Source: Mangifera indica
Taxonomy: Eukaryota; Streptophyta; Magnoliopsida; Sapindales; Anacardiaceae
Assembly (NCBI RefSeq): GCF_011075055.1
Contig: NC_058137.1
Location: 2,294,001-2,358,000 of the forward strand
Reading direction: 5' to 3'
Length of the DNA: 64,000 nt
In this document: in pieces, positions 1-11,397 of the stretch
Numbering within the stretch: the stretch's first letter is position 1
Layout: every line of letters starts with the position of its first letter
Made by a program: the position numbers and the translations under genes
The notes under the pieces: generated by a model
What the model was told of the DNA's origin: nothing
Database searches by the model: none
The model's input: only the letters and a program-made list of their open reading frames with translations

Positions 1-309
1 TTGATAGCGGAAAGAGGAGAATGAAAGGTTCCTCTTTACAAGTAAACAAAGATACTCAAGAAGTATGATTTGAGCAATGTTTTATGTCCACCCAATTTTA
101 AGTATTTAATTGGATATTTAGATAATGTGTCAAAATAGAATTAGATATTATTTTATTTTTAATTTAAAACCGACTAACCATGTAATAACACATTATCTAA
201 ACATCCAATTAAGTATTCAAAACTGGGAACACAGAGTTTTATTGTATGACATTTATTCAGCTCTTCAATCAGGAGACCAGTCTCATCATACAAAACCAAC
301 ATCTGAAAT

Positions 310-498
310 TCAAATATGGAGACTATAAAAGACACCAGAAGAGAAACACTGAAACTTCTCCGCGTTGGTTGGCTGTAAATCCCTGACTGCTGCCTCAAAT
401 CTTTCAGTTAGCAATTCACCATAGGCACTGTGAACAGCCATCCAGTTTAAAACTAAAACCCTCTTGTGCTGCCCAAAACCAGACATCTTATCTAAAAC
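310..498 (-). CDS. Possible terminal exon of an unidentified gene
   Basis: On the minus strand a good acceptor (TTTTACAG, cut after 499) is followed by 62 sense codons and a TGA at 310-312. The peptide starts VLDKMSGFGQHKRVLVLNWM and continues with AVHSAYGELLTERFEAAVRD. It looks like real protein (balanced composition, amphipathic helices), unlike the AT-rich DNA around it. I do not recognise the family. No matching upstream exon was found between 509 and 1830, so this could be the last exon of a gene with distant exons, a pseudogene fragment, or chance. The reading frame assumes the upstream exon ends in phase 0, which cannot be verified. Confidence 0.3.
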   Translation of the reverse strand, partial: VLDKMSGFGQHKRVLVLNWMAVHSAYGELLTERFEAAVRDLQPTNAEKFQCFSSGVFYSLHI

Positions 499-508
499 CT
501 GTAAAATC

Positions 509-1830
509 CATAGTTGAAGGAAAACCCGATAAGCTTTCAGAACATCAACTGATAATCAATGTGTGACAGAAAAAATGATATACAAAACATTTTATAACTA
601 GCCACTAAAAAAGTAATATTATAACTCAAGAATCTCCAATGATATCCACTGCATTCAGGTAAAATTCAAAAACTAATCCACATATTATGCAAAAGTCTTT
701 TAAATATGGAAATTACAATGCGATAACATTTTCAAAATGTCTCCCACAATGTAAGAATGGTTCTTATTGATAAGGATGTTCAATGAAGAACTCATAAACA
801 CATCTAGACAATTGTGCATTATCGCTTTAAAGATGAATGAACTCTAACAAACATGATCTATAGCTCTGAAGGGGTAAAGTTGGAGGGAAAAACAACTACA
901 TCTGGAAAACAACAGTGCATACATGAAGTGCAACCTTTGCACCATTTGAACATGTTTCACATCAGCTCAAGGTCGGGTGCCCACATGTGATGTGAGAACA
1001 GAAAAATCCAACTAATGCAGATACATATGAATACCAAAAATTAACCGATGGATCATATTAAAATGTGACATAACCTTAGGAGTTATCCACATATATTTGA
1101 ACCCAGAAAAATAACAAAAAAGGACCCTACTAAGCTTTTATTGAAACTAAGGATTGCTTCATCCTTTCACCTCCTATTTAACAAATGGTGGATGAAAATG
1201 TAGAATTTTGGAGGAAAAGTAATTAATTGGGAAGAATGAAGGCTATGACAAGGTTTTGAATAATAAGTGAGAGAGGACACATCAATAAATATAAGACATT
1301 TTTTCTCAGAGATAAAAGGAAAAAAAAAATTTTAACATTTCTACACATATAAAGCTATATTGAATTAAGGAAGAACTTAAAAGAAACAACAAAACATCTA
1401 AATAATATAAGTAATTTTACCCAAAAACAAATACCCTCTCCCTGCTTCTATGTTCTCCGTTTGACAAACATCTACACAAAACATGGACTGAAAATACAAG
1501 GTACCATCACCAATGCCAACACTCTAATGGTTTAACATATCATAAGCAAAGTTTTCAAACAATAACTAAATCCCTCTTCTTCCTATTACATTATTATTTC
1601 TCCATAATATTACCCTTTACAGTTTTCTCATCAATAAAAATTCTTCAATGATGAATAAAGTATTAACTGTAGCACGTTTTCAACCAATAACTAAATCTTA
1701 ATTATAAAATCATCTCCACAATACAAAATAAAATCAAATTAAATACCGCGGAATCAGATTCTATGATAATATATTTGTAATACTGAATTTAGAATGGAAA
1801 GAAGGATAACTAAATATAAATAAAGGCTTT
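509..1830. other. AT-rich intergenic DNA, no gene seen
   Basis: This stretch is AT-rich with frequent stops on both strands. No splice-bounded coding segment, RNA gene or repeat with clear ends was found. It separates the uncertain exon at 310-498 from the gene ending at 1831. Confidence 0.5.
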
Positions 1831-2451
1831 TCACAAAAACCTTGGAGAACTCTTATTCATGTTTCGATGAAGGATCCGACCCGCATTCGTATCCGTACTA
1901 TCAATCAGTTCTCTCAACCCGAAATTCCCTACTTTCACTTCCTCTTCTTCTTCCTCCTTATCTGCTTTCTCCTTTTCAACAACGCCACTGCCACGTGTCA
2001 CTTTACCCTGCAACCTCTCAAAATAATTCCCATAAATATACTCTGGCGAGTATCCATTCTCCTCATCAAAAAGCATTAAATGTCCGTGCCACTCCCAGAC
2101 CCGATACTCCGAATCCTTTTCCTCGTGATATCCAACACAGATGTGGTGTTCCCCAATCGTTACAGCTTGGCCCGAGTTGGGTTTAAGCGATTCGATCTCG
2201 CCGGAGAGGATGATCTTGATTATCTGTTTTTCGAGCTTCGATTCTTCTTTGGAGAGTTGGGTTCTGTTTAAGTCATCATCGGTTGAAGAATCCGAGAGAT
2301 TAGCTGCGTCTAAAAGGAGGTCTTCAAGCGACTGCTGAGATAGGTAAGGACTTGAAACGTTGCCGTTTGGCGGCCTGATTTGAAGGCGACCCATCAGGGT
2401 CTGAAACAAGAGAGGATCAAAATTGCTGGTACTGTTCGTGAAGGAGCTCAT
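1831..2451 (-). CDS. Conserved plant protein of unknown function, intronless
   Basis: A single uninterrupted 206-codon frame on the minus strand, starting MSSFTNSTSNFDPLLFQTLM. Residues about 30-60 are Ser/Asp/Leu-rich. A central block at about residues 75-148 looks like the folded part and includes YRVWEWHGHLMLFDEENGYS followed by PEYIYGNYFERL. Then comes a charged tract rich in Glu and Lys with six consecutive Glu (about 157-172), and the tail ends ILHRNMNKSSPRFL. No signal peptide or membrane segment is visible. Codon use and complexity stand out from the AT-rich flanks. The aromatic WEWHGH..EYIYGNYFERL block resembles uncharacterised plant proteins I have seen, but I cannot name a family or function. 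The overlapping plus-strand frames are shadows. Confidence 0.7.
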   Translation of the reverse strand: MSSFTNSTSNFDPLLFQTLMGRLQIRPPNGNVSSPYLSQQSLEDLLLDAANLSDSSTDDDLNRTQLSKEESKLEKQIIKIILSGEIESLKPNSGQAVTIGEHHICVGYHEEKDSEYRVWEWHGHLMLFDEENGYSPEYIYGNYFERLQGKVTRGSGVVEKEKADKEEEEEEVKVGNFGLRELIDSTDTNAGRILHRNMNKSSPRFL

Positions 2452-2929
2452 TTTGGTTTAGGGTTTTTATAAGCTGGAGATTGAGTCGAGAGAGAAGAAA
2501 GGAATAGAATCTTATGGCTTTTGTATTGACAGGGTTTTTATTAATTTTAAATGGGATTAAGAAGAGCCACGTAGGCATTAAGGGATAGGTACAAGCATTG
2601 AATAAGCCGGAGTTGAAAGAGGTAAATATTTATGATATTAATTACTTTGCAATGTTAAAAATAAATTTAATTTAATGTTTTAATTACACACAATCAAAAT
2701 AATTAACAAATGAGGTTTTAATTTTAAGTTTCAATAATAAATTTTATAAAAGTTTAATTTTTTTAAATGATCAGATCAAACCTAAATTTTTATCTGATCC
2801 ATTCATTTGAACTATTTAAATCCGTTCATTCAATCAAATCCGACACCACCCATGTGTTTTTTAATTCCTCTTTTCCGGTGTTAAAATTTGTCTGCTTCGC
2901 CTATATGTATAAATTTTCCTTTAGCTGTT
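2452..2929. other. Upstream region of the 1831-2451 gene
   Basis: Presumed 5'UTR and promoter of the minus-strand gene. The first 100 bases are purine/pyrimidine-skewed as expected of a 5'UTR; beyond about 2620 the DNA is AT-rich. No confident TATA box could be chosen. Confidence 0.35.
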
Positions 2930-3052
2930 GGTTATACTGGTGAATTTGAGTTTGCTGATGATCACAGGTCAGGGAAAATCTTGGTTGAACTGAATGGCAG
3001 GGTTGAACAAGAGGGTGTTCTTACAACATCTGCAGGCATCATGGACCATGAA
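2930..3052 (+). pseudogene. Ribosomal protein S15a (uS8) fragment with internal deletion
   Basis: The plus-strand frame reads [20 protein letters not shown], then LNGRVEQEG, then [12 protein letters not shown]. The first part matches the centre of plant cytosolic ribosomal protein S15a and the last part its C-terminal region. About 30 residues that normally lie between them are absent, as are the N-terminal half and the glycine-rich C-terminus. After MDHE the frame continues into unrelated sequence (FDILSGNF). No intron is seen inside the fragment. This points to a decayed, possibly retro-copied, gene piece and not a working ribosomal protein. An acceptor-like CTTTAG lies just upstream (about 2919-2924), so a remnant of a genomic copy is also possible. 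Confidence 0.75.
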
Positions 3053-3756
3053 TTCGACATTTTATCTGGAAATTTTTGCACAACGGAAAAGTTCCCTTCA
3101 TGGTTAATCAAATTTAAAGTGCTTTGAAATTTTAGTCTAACCCATGATAAAATTTCAGTCTTCATTTTTGTGTCTTTTTACTGCAGACAGTATATTGATT
3201 TTGGAAACAATAAAACTATATATATCTATTTTATATATATAAATAAGTACATATTTAATAAGTCTTTTCAAGTGATTAAATTATTTTAAATTAAAAATAA
3301 AATAATATATTTCCTTAAAATGGATACTAACGATATTGTAACTAGGTTTTTTTTTTTTTTTGGACATATAAATGAATAAATATAACAAATAATCTAAGAT
3401 GGACAACATATTCATATCAACTGGGCTTTTCATAGAAAGCCCAGTTCTATATATCAACACCCAAGCACTACTTCGAATCTTTATCATCTACTTAAAGAAA
3501 ACCAAAACAAAATATAGAAGAAACAAATTAACAAACATGATCTCTTAACACACAATGAAAGACTATAATCACAGTTGAGAACTGTTCAAAATTATCGCCA
3601 TCATATATCATCATTCATTATCATAAACTAATAGCCAATTCACCAACACAATATACTAAAGTGTGCACATGGAGGGTGAAGTGCTTTCTTGTTACCATTG
3701 AATGACGTGTCTATACAACACCTCGCAACTGCCAATCACTTCGGAAAATAACTGAC
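3053..3756. other. AT-rich spacer and pyrophosphatase 3' flank
   Basis: No coding sequence seen. It contains a poly-T run near 3348-3360. The last few hundred bases, next to the stop codon of the minus-strand pyrophosphatase gene, should hold its 3'UTR. Confidence 0.4.
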
Positions 3757-6560
3757 TTAACGCCTCAAGCTCTCCACAATGTAGTCTGCGTAAAGATTCC
3801 TGCAAAATAGAAGCGTTCATCAGCTTTAAACCACAACAGTGCAACCACAGGGATTATACTGCAACAAGTGCATATAAAAACCTCGCAAGAGGACTACTCA
3901 TATGCAAATGAAGAAACAGTTGTCAAATAAACCTCTGTCAAAACAAAAGTTACACAACGGAAACAATCGATGAAAAACGTATCCATTGGGGTGACAAAAG
4001 TTACTCACATGGAATGCTCGACTACGTCAAAAGCAGTAGCGGCTGGCAGAAATTGATCCACAGCAACTTCCTTATTCTCATTCTTCTTGTCTGAATAATT
4101 CATTAAGGTTAAAAAGGGAACAAAATCTCTTTTCAATGGTACTATAGAAAGAAATGGTATTTCTTAATCCAAAATTATGCGTGAAAACAATTCTGTAAAG
4201 TAAATTTTTGCTAAGAAATAAATATAGGAAGGATACAGTCTTCAAAGAAGCGGCGGATCTCAGCCGATCGATGAGGTGGAAGATCCTTGATATCATTATA
4301 ATGCTTGTACTCTGGATCATCAGCACAAACAGCAATTATCTTGTCATCTTTCTCACCCTGCATTCATCAAATCAATGTTCATCAGAACATGTTTAAATAG
4401 GAAGAATCACTTTTATCTGCATGAGATATATATATACCTGATCAATCATAGGCATCACACCTATGGCTTTAGCACGAAGAAAGCATCCTGGAAGAACTGG
4501 TTCCTGTAAAAAATTCCAAAAGTTCAATTCATGTTCTCAAAAGCTTTTAGGAAATCCATATCAATGCACTGTTAACAATATGGATAACTGCCAGGTCATC
4601 ACACCACATATAAGGACCAGAAAAAATTATTAATTCAATTTTTTGTCTAGCAGACAACCATCCAATCAGTTAACCAAAGTTCTGCTTTCCCTCTAAACAT
4701 GCCAACCGAAGGGTGACAAGGAGTAGAGGGACTATCTAAATTGCCCAATGGAATTCATGGGGGCAACTCTTTCAAATTTCAGTTTGTGGTTGAAATTCAA
4801 CTGCTTTGAATAAATTTGGAGATTTTATAAAGAATTTTTCTGAACCTACTTTTGTGATCCATGAGCATATAGGAATTGATATGGATCATGTAGCATACCT
4901 GCATGATAATCAGCACATCCAACGGATCATTGTCTTCACAAAGGGTACGTGGAATAAAGCCATAGTTGTGGGGATAAACAACTGAGGAATAAAGCACACG
5001 ATCAACCTGAACAATTACCATTCATTAGCAACCAATCCTAATGTATTAGAAGCATAGAGAAAATTATCATGGCACAAGGGATACCTTGATCAGCCCAGTT
5101 TTCTTGTCAAGTTCATATTTCACCTTGCTCCCTTTGCTTATTTCAATCACCTGCATACATCAATCACATTGTAAGTGCAACTTATAAGTGAAAATGCCAA
5201 ATGCCCAAGCATTAAAAATGAAGATTAGTTACATTTCCTAAAGTTAATAGATTAAACAAGCACCAACTTTGCTTGGTTACAATAACATAATGGTTATCAT
5301 TAAATTCATGAGAAAAAAAAATTAATAGTGTGAGATTCACAAGCTATAAAGGGAGGGAGAGAAATTTTGCATAAATGACGTCCAGTTACATCAAAAAGCA
5401 CATCATGCTACATCACTAATAAGTGATGAACAAAGAAGTATTCATATTTCATCACTCATAAGTGATGAAAAAATAAGTGTTTATATTTCATTAATGAATG
5501 TGTTCAGCCTGCAATGCAAATAAAAGACAGAGGAAGGATAAAGTTTAGAAAGACTTCGCAAATAAGGCAGAAAAAGATTTGACAGATAGTAAGGAGTTGG
5601 CAGATAATACAGTGAAGAATAAAAGGAAATAAACCGAGAGATAAAGCTGGAAGGAGATGAGGCTGAGGAGAATTCAAACTAGAGTTATAGGATATAATAA
5701 TGAGGACATGTATCTATTTGAAGAAGTTAAAAACTAGGAAATAAGATTCAACAATATAGATCTCTGAAGACCAAATTTCCAAGTGGAGCACCTAGTAACC
5801 TTGTAACCATTTTTTGCAGTAAATGTTCATTTTGATTCAATAAACATTTTCTGTCACACCAAATTTGTTTGTGCATGTGAGGTCCTAACAGAATGCAAGT
5901 GCTATAGCTCCTTCCAAAGAAGCTCTACAGACCAAATTTCCAAGTGGAGCACCTCATAACCTTGTAACCATTTTTTGCTGTAAATGTTCATTTTGATTTG
6001 ATAAACATTTTCTGTCACATCAAATTTGTTTGTGCATGTGAGGTCCTAACAGAATGCAAGTGCTATAACTCCTTCCAAAGAAAGCATCCAAAAATTTAAA
6101 AAGAGGTCCCCAATAGCAACTTAAGCCTTCCTAGCATTACAATGTAACAATAAGTAATAATAGTAAAAAGGAATGTTCATGGGCTTAAGTGGTCTTCCTG
6201 TAGTTTATATGACTACAGTTGCATGCAGAATTACATAAATGAACACATATGTCATGGTGAAGAGTTCAGCATCCTTACACAGTTGAAGATTTTTGGAGCT
6301 CCAGGACCTGAGTTTAAACGACAAAAGAATCATCATAAAAGTTACTACATTTTCTAAATAAAATAAAAGAAACAATAACATAACATTGCACCATGTTGCT
6401 CACAAAAATATCACATACCTATCTCAAGATCATGCCAAGGGTGTGCAGCCACAGACCTCCTAGTCATTGAAGAGAGAATCCTTTCATTAAGAGGAGGATG
6501 TGCAGGGTGAGAGATGGAAGTTTTGGTTGGAGTCTCAAGTGCAGGGGCCATATCTGCCAT
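3757..6560 (-). CDS. Soluble inorganic pyrophosphatase
   Basis: Family I soluble pyrophosphatase, hydrolysing PPi to two phosphates and driving PPi-releasing biosynthesis; plant members of this type are mostly cytosolic. Coding exons on the minus strand: 6560-6419, 6307-6279, 5150-5085, 5006-4899, 4503-4438, 4357-4237, 4090-4009 and 3799-3757, all with GT-AG introns, giving 218 aa (plant family about 210-220). It starts [10 protein letters not shown]. Conserved stretches include [19 protein letters not shown] (about 39-57), [35 protein letters not shown] and the family signature DNDPLDV (about 104-110), which holds metal-binding aspartates. The end is [12 protein letters not shown]. The start is the first ATG after a 5'UTR intron acceptor 6 bases upstream; a second Met at residue 4 is possible. 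Intron 2 carries a tandem duplication. Confidence 0.95.
5770..6085. repeat. 161-bp tandem duplication inside pyrophosphatase intron 2
   Basis: Two adjacent copies with a period of 161 bp. The motif ACCAAATTTCCAAGTGGAGC begins at 5770 and again at 5931, and CCTTCCAAAGAA occurs at 5910 and 6071. The copies differ at only a few positions, so the duplication is fairly recent. It lies wholly within the 1.1-kb intron between coding exons 2 and 3 and does not touch the splice sites. Confidence 0.85.
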
Positions 6561-6566
6561 GTCAAA

Positions 6567-7677
6567 CTAAAGTAATATTAATTAATACAAAATTAATTAA
6601 TAGTGAAAACAGGGCATAAATCTATCAGCATTGATTTTACAGCTTCTTTATCACAGATAATTCTAAATATCTATTATAATAACCACGACACCAAGACTAC
6701 TTAAGATATATTTCAATAAGTTCTCAAATTCAAGTCTTCCTATAAAGGATTTAATATGTATTAAACTAGGTTAAACAAGCAACGTCAAAAACAGACATTC
6801 AACTTTGCAAGAGCAAATTCATCTGAAATTTTACAATTTCACAAGATCGAATTTTGTAAAAGTGCATTTCGTCAACTCCGTACCAAGGAGAAAAGACGCA
6901 AACTGAAACTTAGATATTGTGGAAGTTTCAAAATCGTGTTCCTAGAATTCGAGATAGAAAAGATTCCAAGTTTCATCGGACATTTTTTGGGCTCGTTTGA
7001 CTAATATTCTTGTTATGTTTCAGGCTTCCACCTTAAAACAAAATGAGTAATTCTTCACCGCTAGCCATACAATAACTTGAGACTGTTCAACTAAGAATGA
7101 CAGAGTCCAACAAGTCCGGATAAATGTTGACAGAGATGGAAAGATTAAATGCTTTCTGCCATAAAATATTATTACGGGTAAAAATTGTACACACGTATTA
7201 AAACCATAAATCTAGAAAGAAAGACTCAGATCTAGGAGACGGCAACGCTTAATCCATGCAAAATGTTAAAATGTAAAAAACTAAAAACAAACAAGTCTGA
7301 TTTTCAAATGAACGGTTCTGCCACCGAACAAAGTATTTTTCTCTTTAGGTCAGATACTCCGGTGACTATGAAAAATAGAATAAATTTTCAAATTGAAACG
7401 ATAATGTTTAAGCACATGTTTAACATAAAAGTAAATAAAAAAAGCAAACTCAAATCCAGAAACAGCAAAATAGCAGATAATCAGATTCGTGTTAACATAC
7501 GATATATATTCAACGTGATAAGCATAGGATTCGTGTTAACATACGCATATATTCAACGTGAAGAGAATAATCAGATTCAGAAACAGCAAAATAGCAGATA
7601 ATCAGCTCGGAAGCACAAACAAATTCTAGAAAATTACGATCTGCAACAGTAATTTAAAAAATGATTTTAAACAGTAC
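6567..7677 (-). other. 5'UTR intron of the pyrophosphatase gene
   Basis: Reading the minus strand, CTCCGAAAG is followed by a GTACTG donor (cut between 7678 and 7677), and ATTACTTTAG is an acceptor (cut between 6567 and 6566). This leaves only six bases of untranslated exon before the ATG. A leader intron of about 1.1 kb is common in highly expressed plant housekeeping genes and can raise expression. Both ends are inferred from splice consensus only. Confidence 0.6.
7457..7605. repeat. Nested short direct repeats in the pyrophosphatase leader intron
   Basis: A 28-bp block starting CAGAAACAGCAAAATAGCAG is present at 7457-7484 and again at 7578-7605 (period 121). Between them a block GATTCGTGTTAACATACG plus TATATTCAACGTGA occurs twice, at about 7484 and 7528 (period 44). 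The arrangement suggests two rounds of local duplication. Confidence 0.75.
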
Positions 7678-7884
7678 CTTTCGGAGTTGAAGTTTTGATC
7701 TCTAAACGAACAAGCGGCTTCACAAAAACAAAAGAAACGCACAGATCTCAAAATGAGATGGAGCTACCAAAGAGAGAGAAGAAAAGTGAAGAAAGAAGTA
7801 ATGGCGAAGATAACGTCTTCGACACAGCGCTCAAGTAAAGGAAAACAAAGAAGAGATACTGGCTCCCGCTTTGTTTCCCTTGCC

Positions 7885-7891
7885 TTTTAAA
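7885..7891 (-). promoter_or_regulatory. Possible TATA box of the pyrophosphatase gene
   Basis: TTTAAAA on the minus strand inside GCCTTTAAAAGGC, about 210 bases upstream of the leader-intron donor. It would place transcription start near 7855, giving a short leader exon ending at 7678. The call rests on consensus and position only. Confidence 0.35.
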
Positions 7892-8690
7892 GGCAACCAG
7901 AGGAAAATAATAACAGTAATTATAAATTAATTAACTAATTAAATTATTCCAGAAAATGAAAGAGGACAAAGAACTGAAAGAAAGAAAATTCTTACGTTTC
8001 GTTACAGTGGAAAAAAAGGGCCTTAGGAATTGAACCCCGCATATTCTGTGAAATGAAAATGTCGTGGTCGTGGATACAGCTGTCAAAAGGTAATACACGT
8101 CAACGTGTGATTAGTTCGCTTGACAGAAGTCTGGGACCCACTTGAGACAGAGACGGCGTCCTAACGGTCGTGTAGATTCTTAACAAGTCTATAACTTGCG
8201 GTGGAGGATAGGGAAATGATAGCCTGGTTGCGGGAGCACATTAATTCTACAGCCATGAATTTAGGGAAATTTATCTTTGATCAGATGATGTTATAAGGTG
8301 GCAATCAATCATGGCTCTTGAAAATGATGAGAGAGGGTGTCGTGTCCACGAAGGATTGACAACCCCAGCGGTGGAAGCAAAGAGGTGGCGGTGAATCACT
8401 CAGGTCTCTCAGCCAGCAAAAAAATTCTTATCTTTATCATGAGATCCGCGTAAGAGCTTCGTGGAATGCAGATTCAATCCATTACTCAACCTCCGGTCGA
8501 CGCTGCGTTGACTTCCACTAATCTCTTAGTAGTCTTTCATAATCTTCATGTCTATTTCCCTTTTTGCCCATTTAACGTTGTAATTTGGTTCATAAAGAAG
8601 GGTCTAATGTGGACATAATTTGGCCTGGGTAGTGGTCGGGCCGTTTTGTGTTTAGAAAGAACCTGGCCCCGTAAATTATCGGATTCTTCT

Positions 8691-9426
8691 GGCTGAGGAC
8701 TGAGTTCCACTAAAGTATTCCAATTTCTTAAATTTATCCTTAATTTCAAAAATTTTATTCACTTATCTATAAATAATTAAAATTAATAAAATTATTCTTT
8801 TTCTTTTGTAAACTTTAAAAACTAACCAATTTAACTTTAGATTAAATTTTAAAAAACGATATTTCCCTCTTAAGATTTAGCTTTTAAACTCCAGTGTCAT
8901 CTTTTTTCTTTTACTTAGACCTCCGACCAATACATTTGAAACAAGGAAGAAAAAGACGAAGGCAAAGATCTTCCTCGTCTTCTTCTGGGAAGATGATTAT
9001 TTTCTCAAACAAAAACAATATCTTTGTTTTCGTTTGAAAAGACGAAAAACTTTGTCTTCCCTATTTAAAATAGGTCGATCGGAGGTTCAAGTGAAATGAG
9101 AGAGATTGTCAGAGAGAAATAAAACATTTGGAAGGAGAGGTCATCGGTAATGACACTAGAAATGACGTCAAAGTTTTAAAGCAAAATTCTACGGAGAAAA
9201 ATATTATTTTTTAAAACTTAACCTAAAAAAAAAAAAATTGTTTTTAGGGTTTAGAGAATAAAAAAAATAAAATTTAAATTTATTTTTAATATTATACATA
9301 AAATAATAATTTTATTTTTAAAATTAATAGACTTATCTTTTTGTAAGTAAATAAATAAGATTTTTAAATTGAAAAATAAAAATTTAAGGAAAAATGATAT
9401 TTTGAACGAGAATAAGTCCTTTGGCC
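8691..9426. mobile_element. Foldback Mutator-like MITE, degraded copy (FB-1)
   Basis: The right end is AAGTCCTTTGGCC (to 9426), the complement of the family terminus. The left end is a decayed version, GGCTGAGGAC at 8691, followed by CTAAAGTATT as in the copy at 18470. Both halves match the internal sequence of the other copies (for example TTAAAAAACGATATTTCCCT on the left and the GAGAGATTGTCAGAG region on the right). Flanking 9-mers are gattcttct (8682-8690) and ggttctctt (9427-9435), 6 of 9 identical, consistent with an old 9-bp target duplication. No protein is encoded. Confidence 0.65.
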
Positions 9427-10113
9427 GGTTCTCTTTCATGGCCAGGCCAGGCTCTTAAGATCTTTTTTTTTTTTAAAGCTTCCATTTGTCATGATTGTCA
9501 ATCCAACCGCCAATATTTTAGCACTTTATTATTAAAATAAATAATGGATCTTTGACAACCAGTTATAATTTTATAATATGATTAAATAATTTAATAATAA
9601 GTGTCATTAGACATTATAATATAGAAATATCATGTGAATACACTAAGCTAAACAATTACATAACCAAATTTTGAATTTGAATTGTTTTAACGTGTGTCTT
9701 TAATTTATACTTCGATCAATAACAAAGCAATTTAAATAAATCTACTAATAGTATGCTTGGCTCGTCTTGAGTACTTCAATCACTAAAGTCACTAATGACA
9801 TCATGGGAGTTTGAAATATTTTGAACCACATCTTTATGATAATCAAGATATATGTTTTTTTAATCAAAATTTGAAATTATTGAAATTACTCTCTTGCCAT
9901 AACAGAAAAACTTTGACTGTCAGTTGACATACTCAATGTGGTTGTTTGTGACTATTTAGGTTTGAAATTATATTTTTTATGCAACCTCAAAATAAGCAAT
10001 TTAATTGTCCCTCGAATCATGATTTATTATCATATAGGGTTATCATATAATATAGTGTAATGAATTCATTGAATTGTAATACTATTTTTTTTTACAATTA
10101 TTATTTGTTAATA

Positions 10114-11388
10114 AATGGAATGATTATTTTTCACCCAAACTTTGATAAAATGATATATTCTCATATTTAAAATTGAAATTTTTATTTTCCACTTAATTGT
10201 TTTATAAAATTATTAAAAAAACAGAGGTGGGCATCCCTAAATCCGAACGAATTGCTATCGAATATAATAAAATCACAATCAGTTTGTCCATTAATAGCCT
10301 TCATGGACGCATTTGATCGGTTGTTGGTTGGTTTTTTTTCAATCAAGGTAATTGATGGTAGGTAGAGGATGGGCTGACGAGACTTTCAGTCAACTTCGGT
10401 CATCGAAGAAGAAGGAAAGAAATTGAAAACCCTAACAAAGGAAAATGTAACTTTTAAAATTTTTGAGTGAGAGAAATTATTAATTTTTTAGGATTTATGA
10501 TAAAAAAAGATAAAATTTTAGTTTTTTTTTAATATTATTAGTTAAATAACAATTTTACTCTTAAAATTATTAATTTTAACTATTAATGAATAGGTATTTA
10601 GGTTTTTTAAAAGGGAAAAGGACAATTTTCCATCCAAATTTTTGTCTAACCTTAAAAGTATACCCATGCTGATGAAAAACTAAAACACCCACCCAAAGTT
10701 TAATCTGTTAAGACATACCCACATATTTTCTGTTAGGGTTAAAGAGCAAATTCATCATTTTATCAATAATATTGAATAATTAAAAATTTATCTCATTTTC
10801 TTCTCTTTAATTTGAAAAACTAATATTTTTTTCCTGAATTAAGTTTTAAAAAATTCACATTTTTCCCTTGAAATCCAACCATTTTCTCTGCGACGGCCGA
10901 CCGACAGTGGAGGAGTTTTCATTCAAAGGCCGACCTCTAGACGATGATTGTCGTCCAGATCTAAATGACAGAGAGTCGTCTATTCTGGATGACACTTCAT
11001 CGTCCAAAGAATGGATGATGCTTTGTTGTCCAGTGATGACACTCGTCACTCTCCCTCCAGTCACATCGTCGCCGATGGTCGGAGGAAAAGTCACTTTTCA
11101 AAGTTTAGGTATAAGGTAAAAACTAATTTTTAAAATTGGAGGGAAAAAAATACTATAAAATTATATAATTTGAATATAAACAGTAAAATGGTGGTTTTAC
11201 CCTTATATTTAATAGAAAACTTAACGGTGGTTTAGAGATTGATGGATGTTTGAATTTTTTATCAAGTACAAATATACTTTTGAGATTAAGCTAAAACTTG
11301 GAGAAAAAATAATCCTTTTCCCTTTTTAAAATTACCAAGAGAGAATTAAAAAAAGAGTAAATCTTGGGTGGGTATATATCCTTTGGCC
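10114..11388. mobile_element. Foldback Mutator-like MITE interrupted by another element (FB-2, outer)
   Basis: The right end is TATCCTTTGGCC at 11377-11388. The left end at 10114 is diverged (AATGGAATGATTATTTTTCA followed by CCCAAACTTTG) but aligns with the family start. It is flanked by perfect 9-bp direct repeats ttgttaata at 10105-10113 and 11389-11397. Without the inserted element at 10613-11322 and its extra duplication, the outer copy is about 556 bp. It has no coding capacity. Confidence 0.75.
10613..11322. mobile_element. Inner MITE with GGGAAAAGGAC ends, nested in FB-2 (FB-3)
   Basis: A 710-bp element starting GGGAAAAGGACAATTTTCC and ending in ATCCTTTTCCC, so the termini are inverted repeats of a diverged subfamily (GGGAAAAGGA in place of GGCCAAAGGA). 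It is flanked by perfect 9-bp duplications tttttaaaa at 10604-10612 and 11323-11331, and lies within the right half of the outer copy. The GC-richer core (about 10880-11090) contains many GTCGTC/GACGA motifs and open frames on both strands, but none resembles a transposase. Confidence 0.8.
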
Positions 11389-11397
11389 TTGTTAATA

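Noticed and set aside
1842..2338. Three plus-strand open frames (1842-2186, 1867-2079, 2080-2271)
   Set aside because: They are antisense shadows of the minus-strand 206-residue gene and show no protein features.
10855..11119. Open frames on both strands rich in Asp, Ser and Arg
   Set aside because: They lie in the GC-rich core of the inner MITE, whose GTCGTC/GACGA repeats keep frames open by composition.
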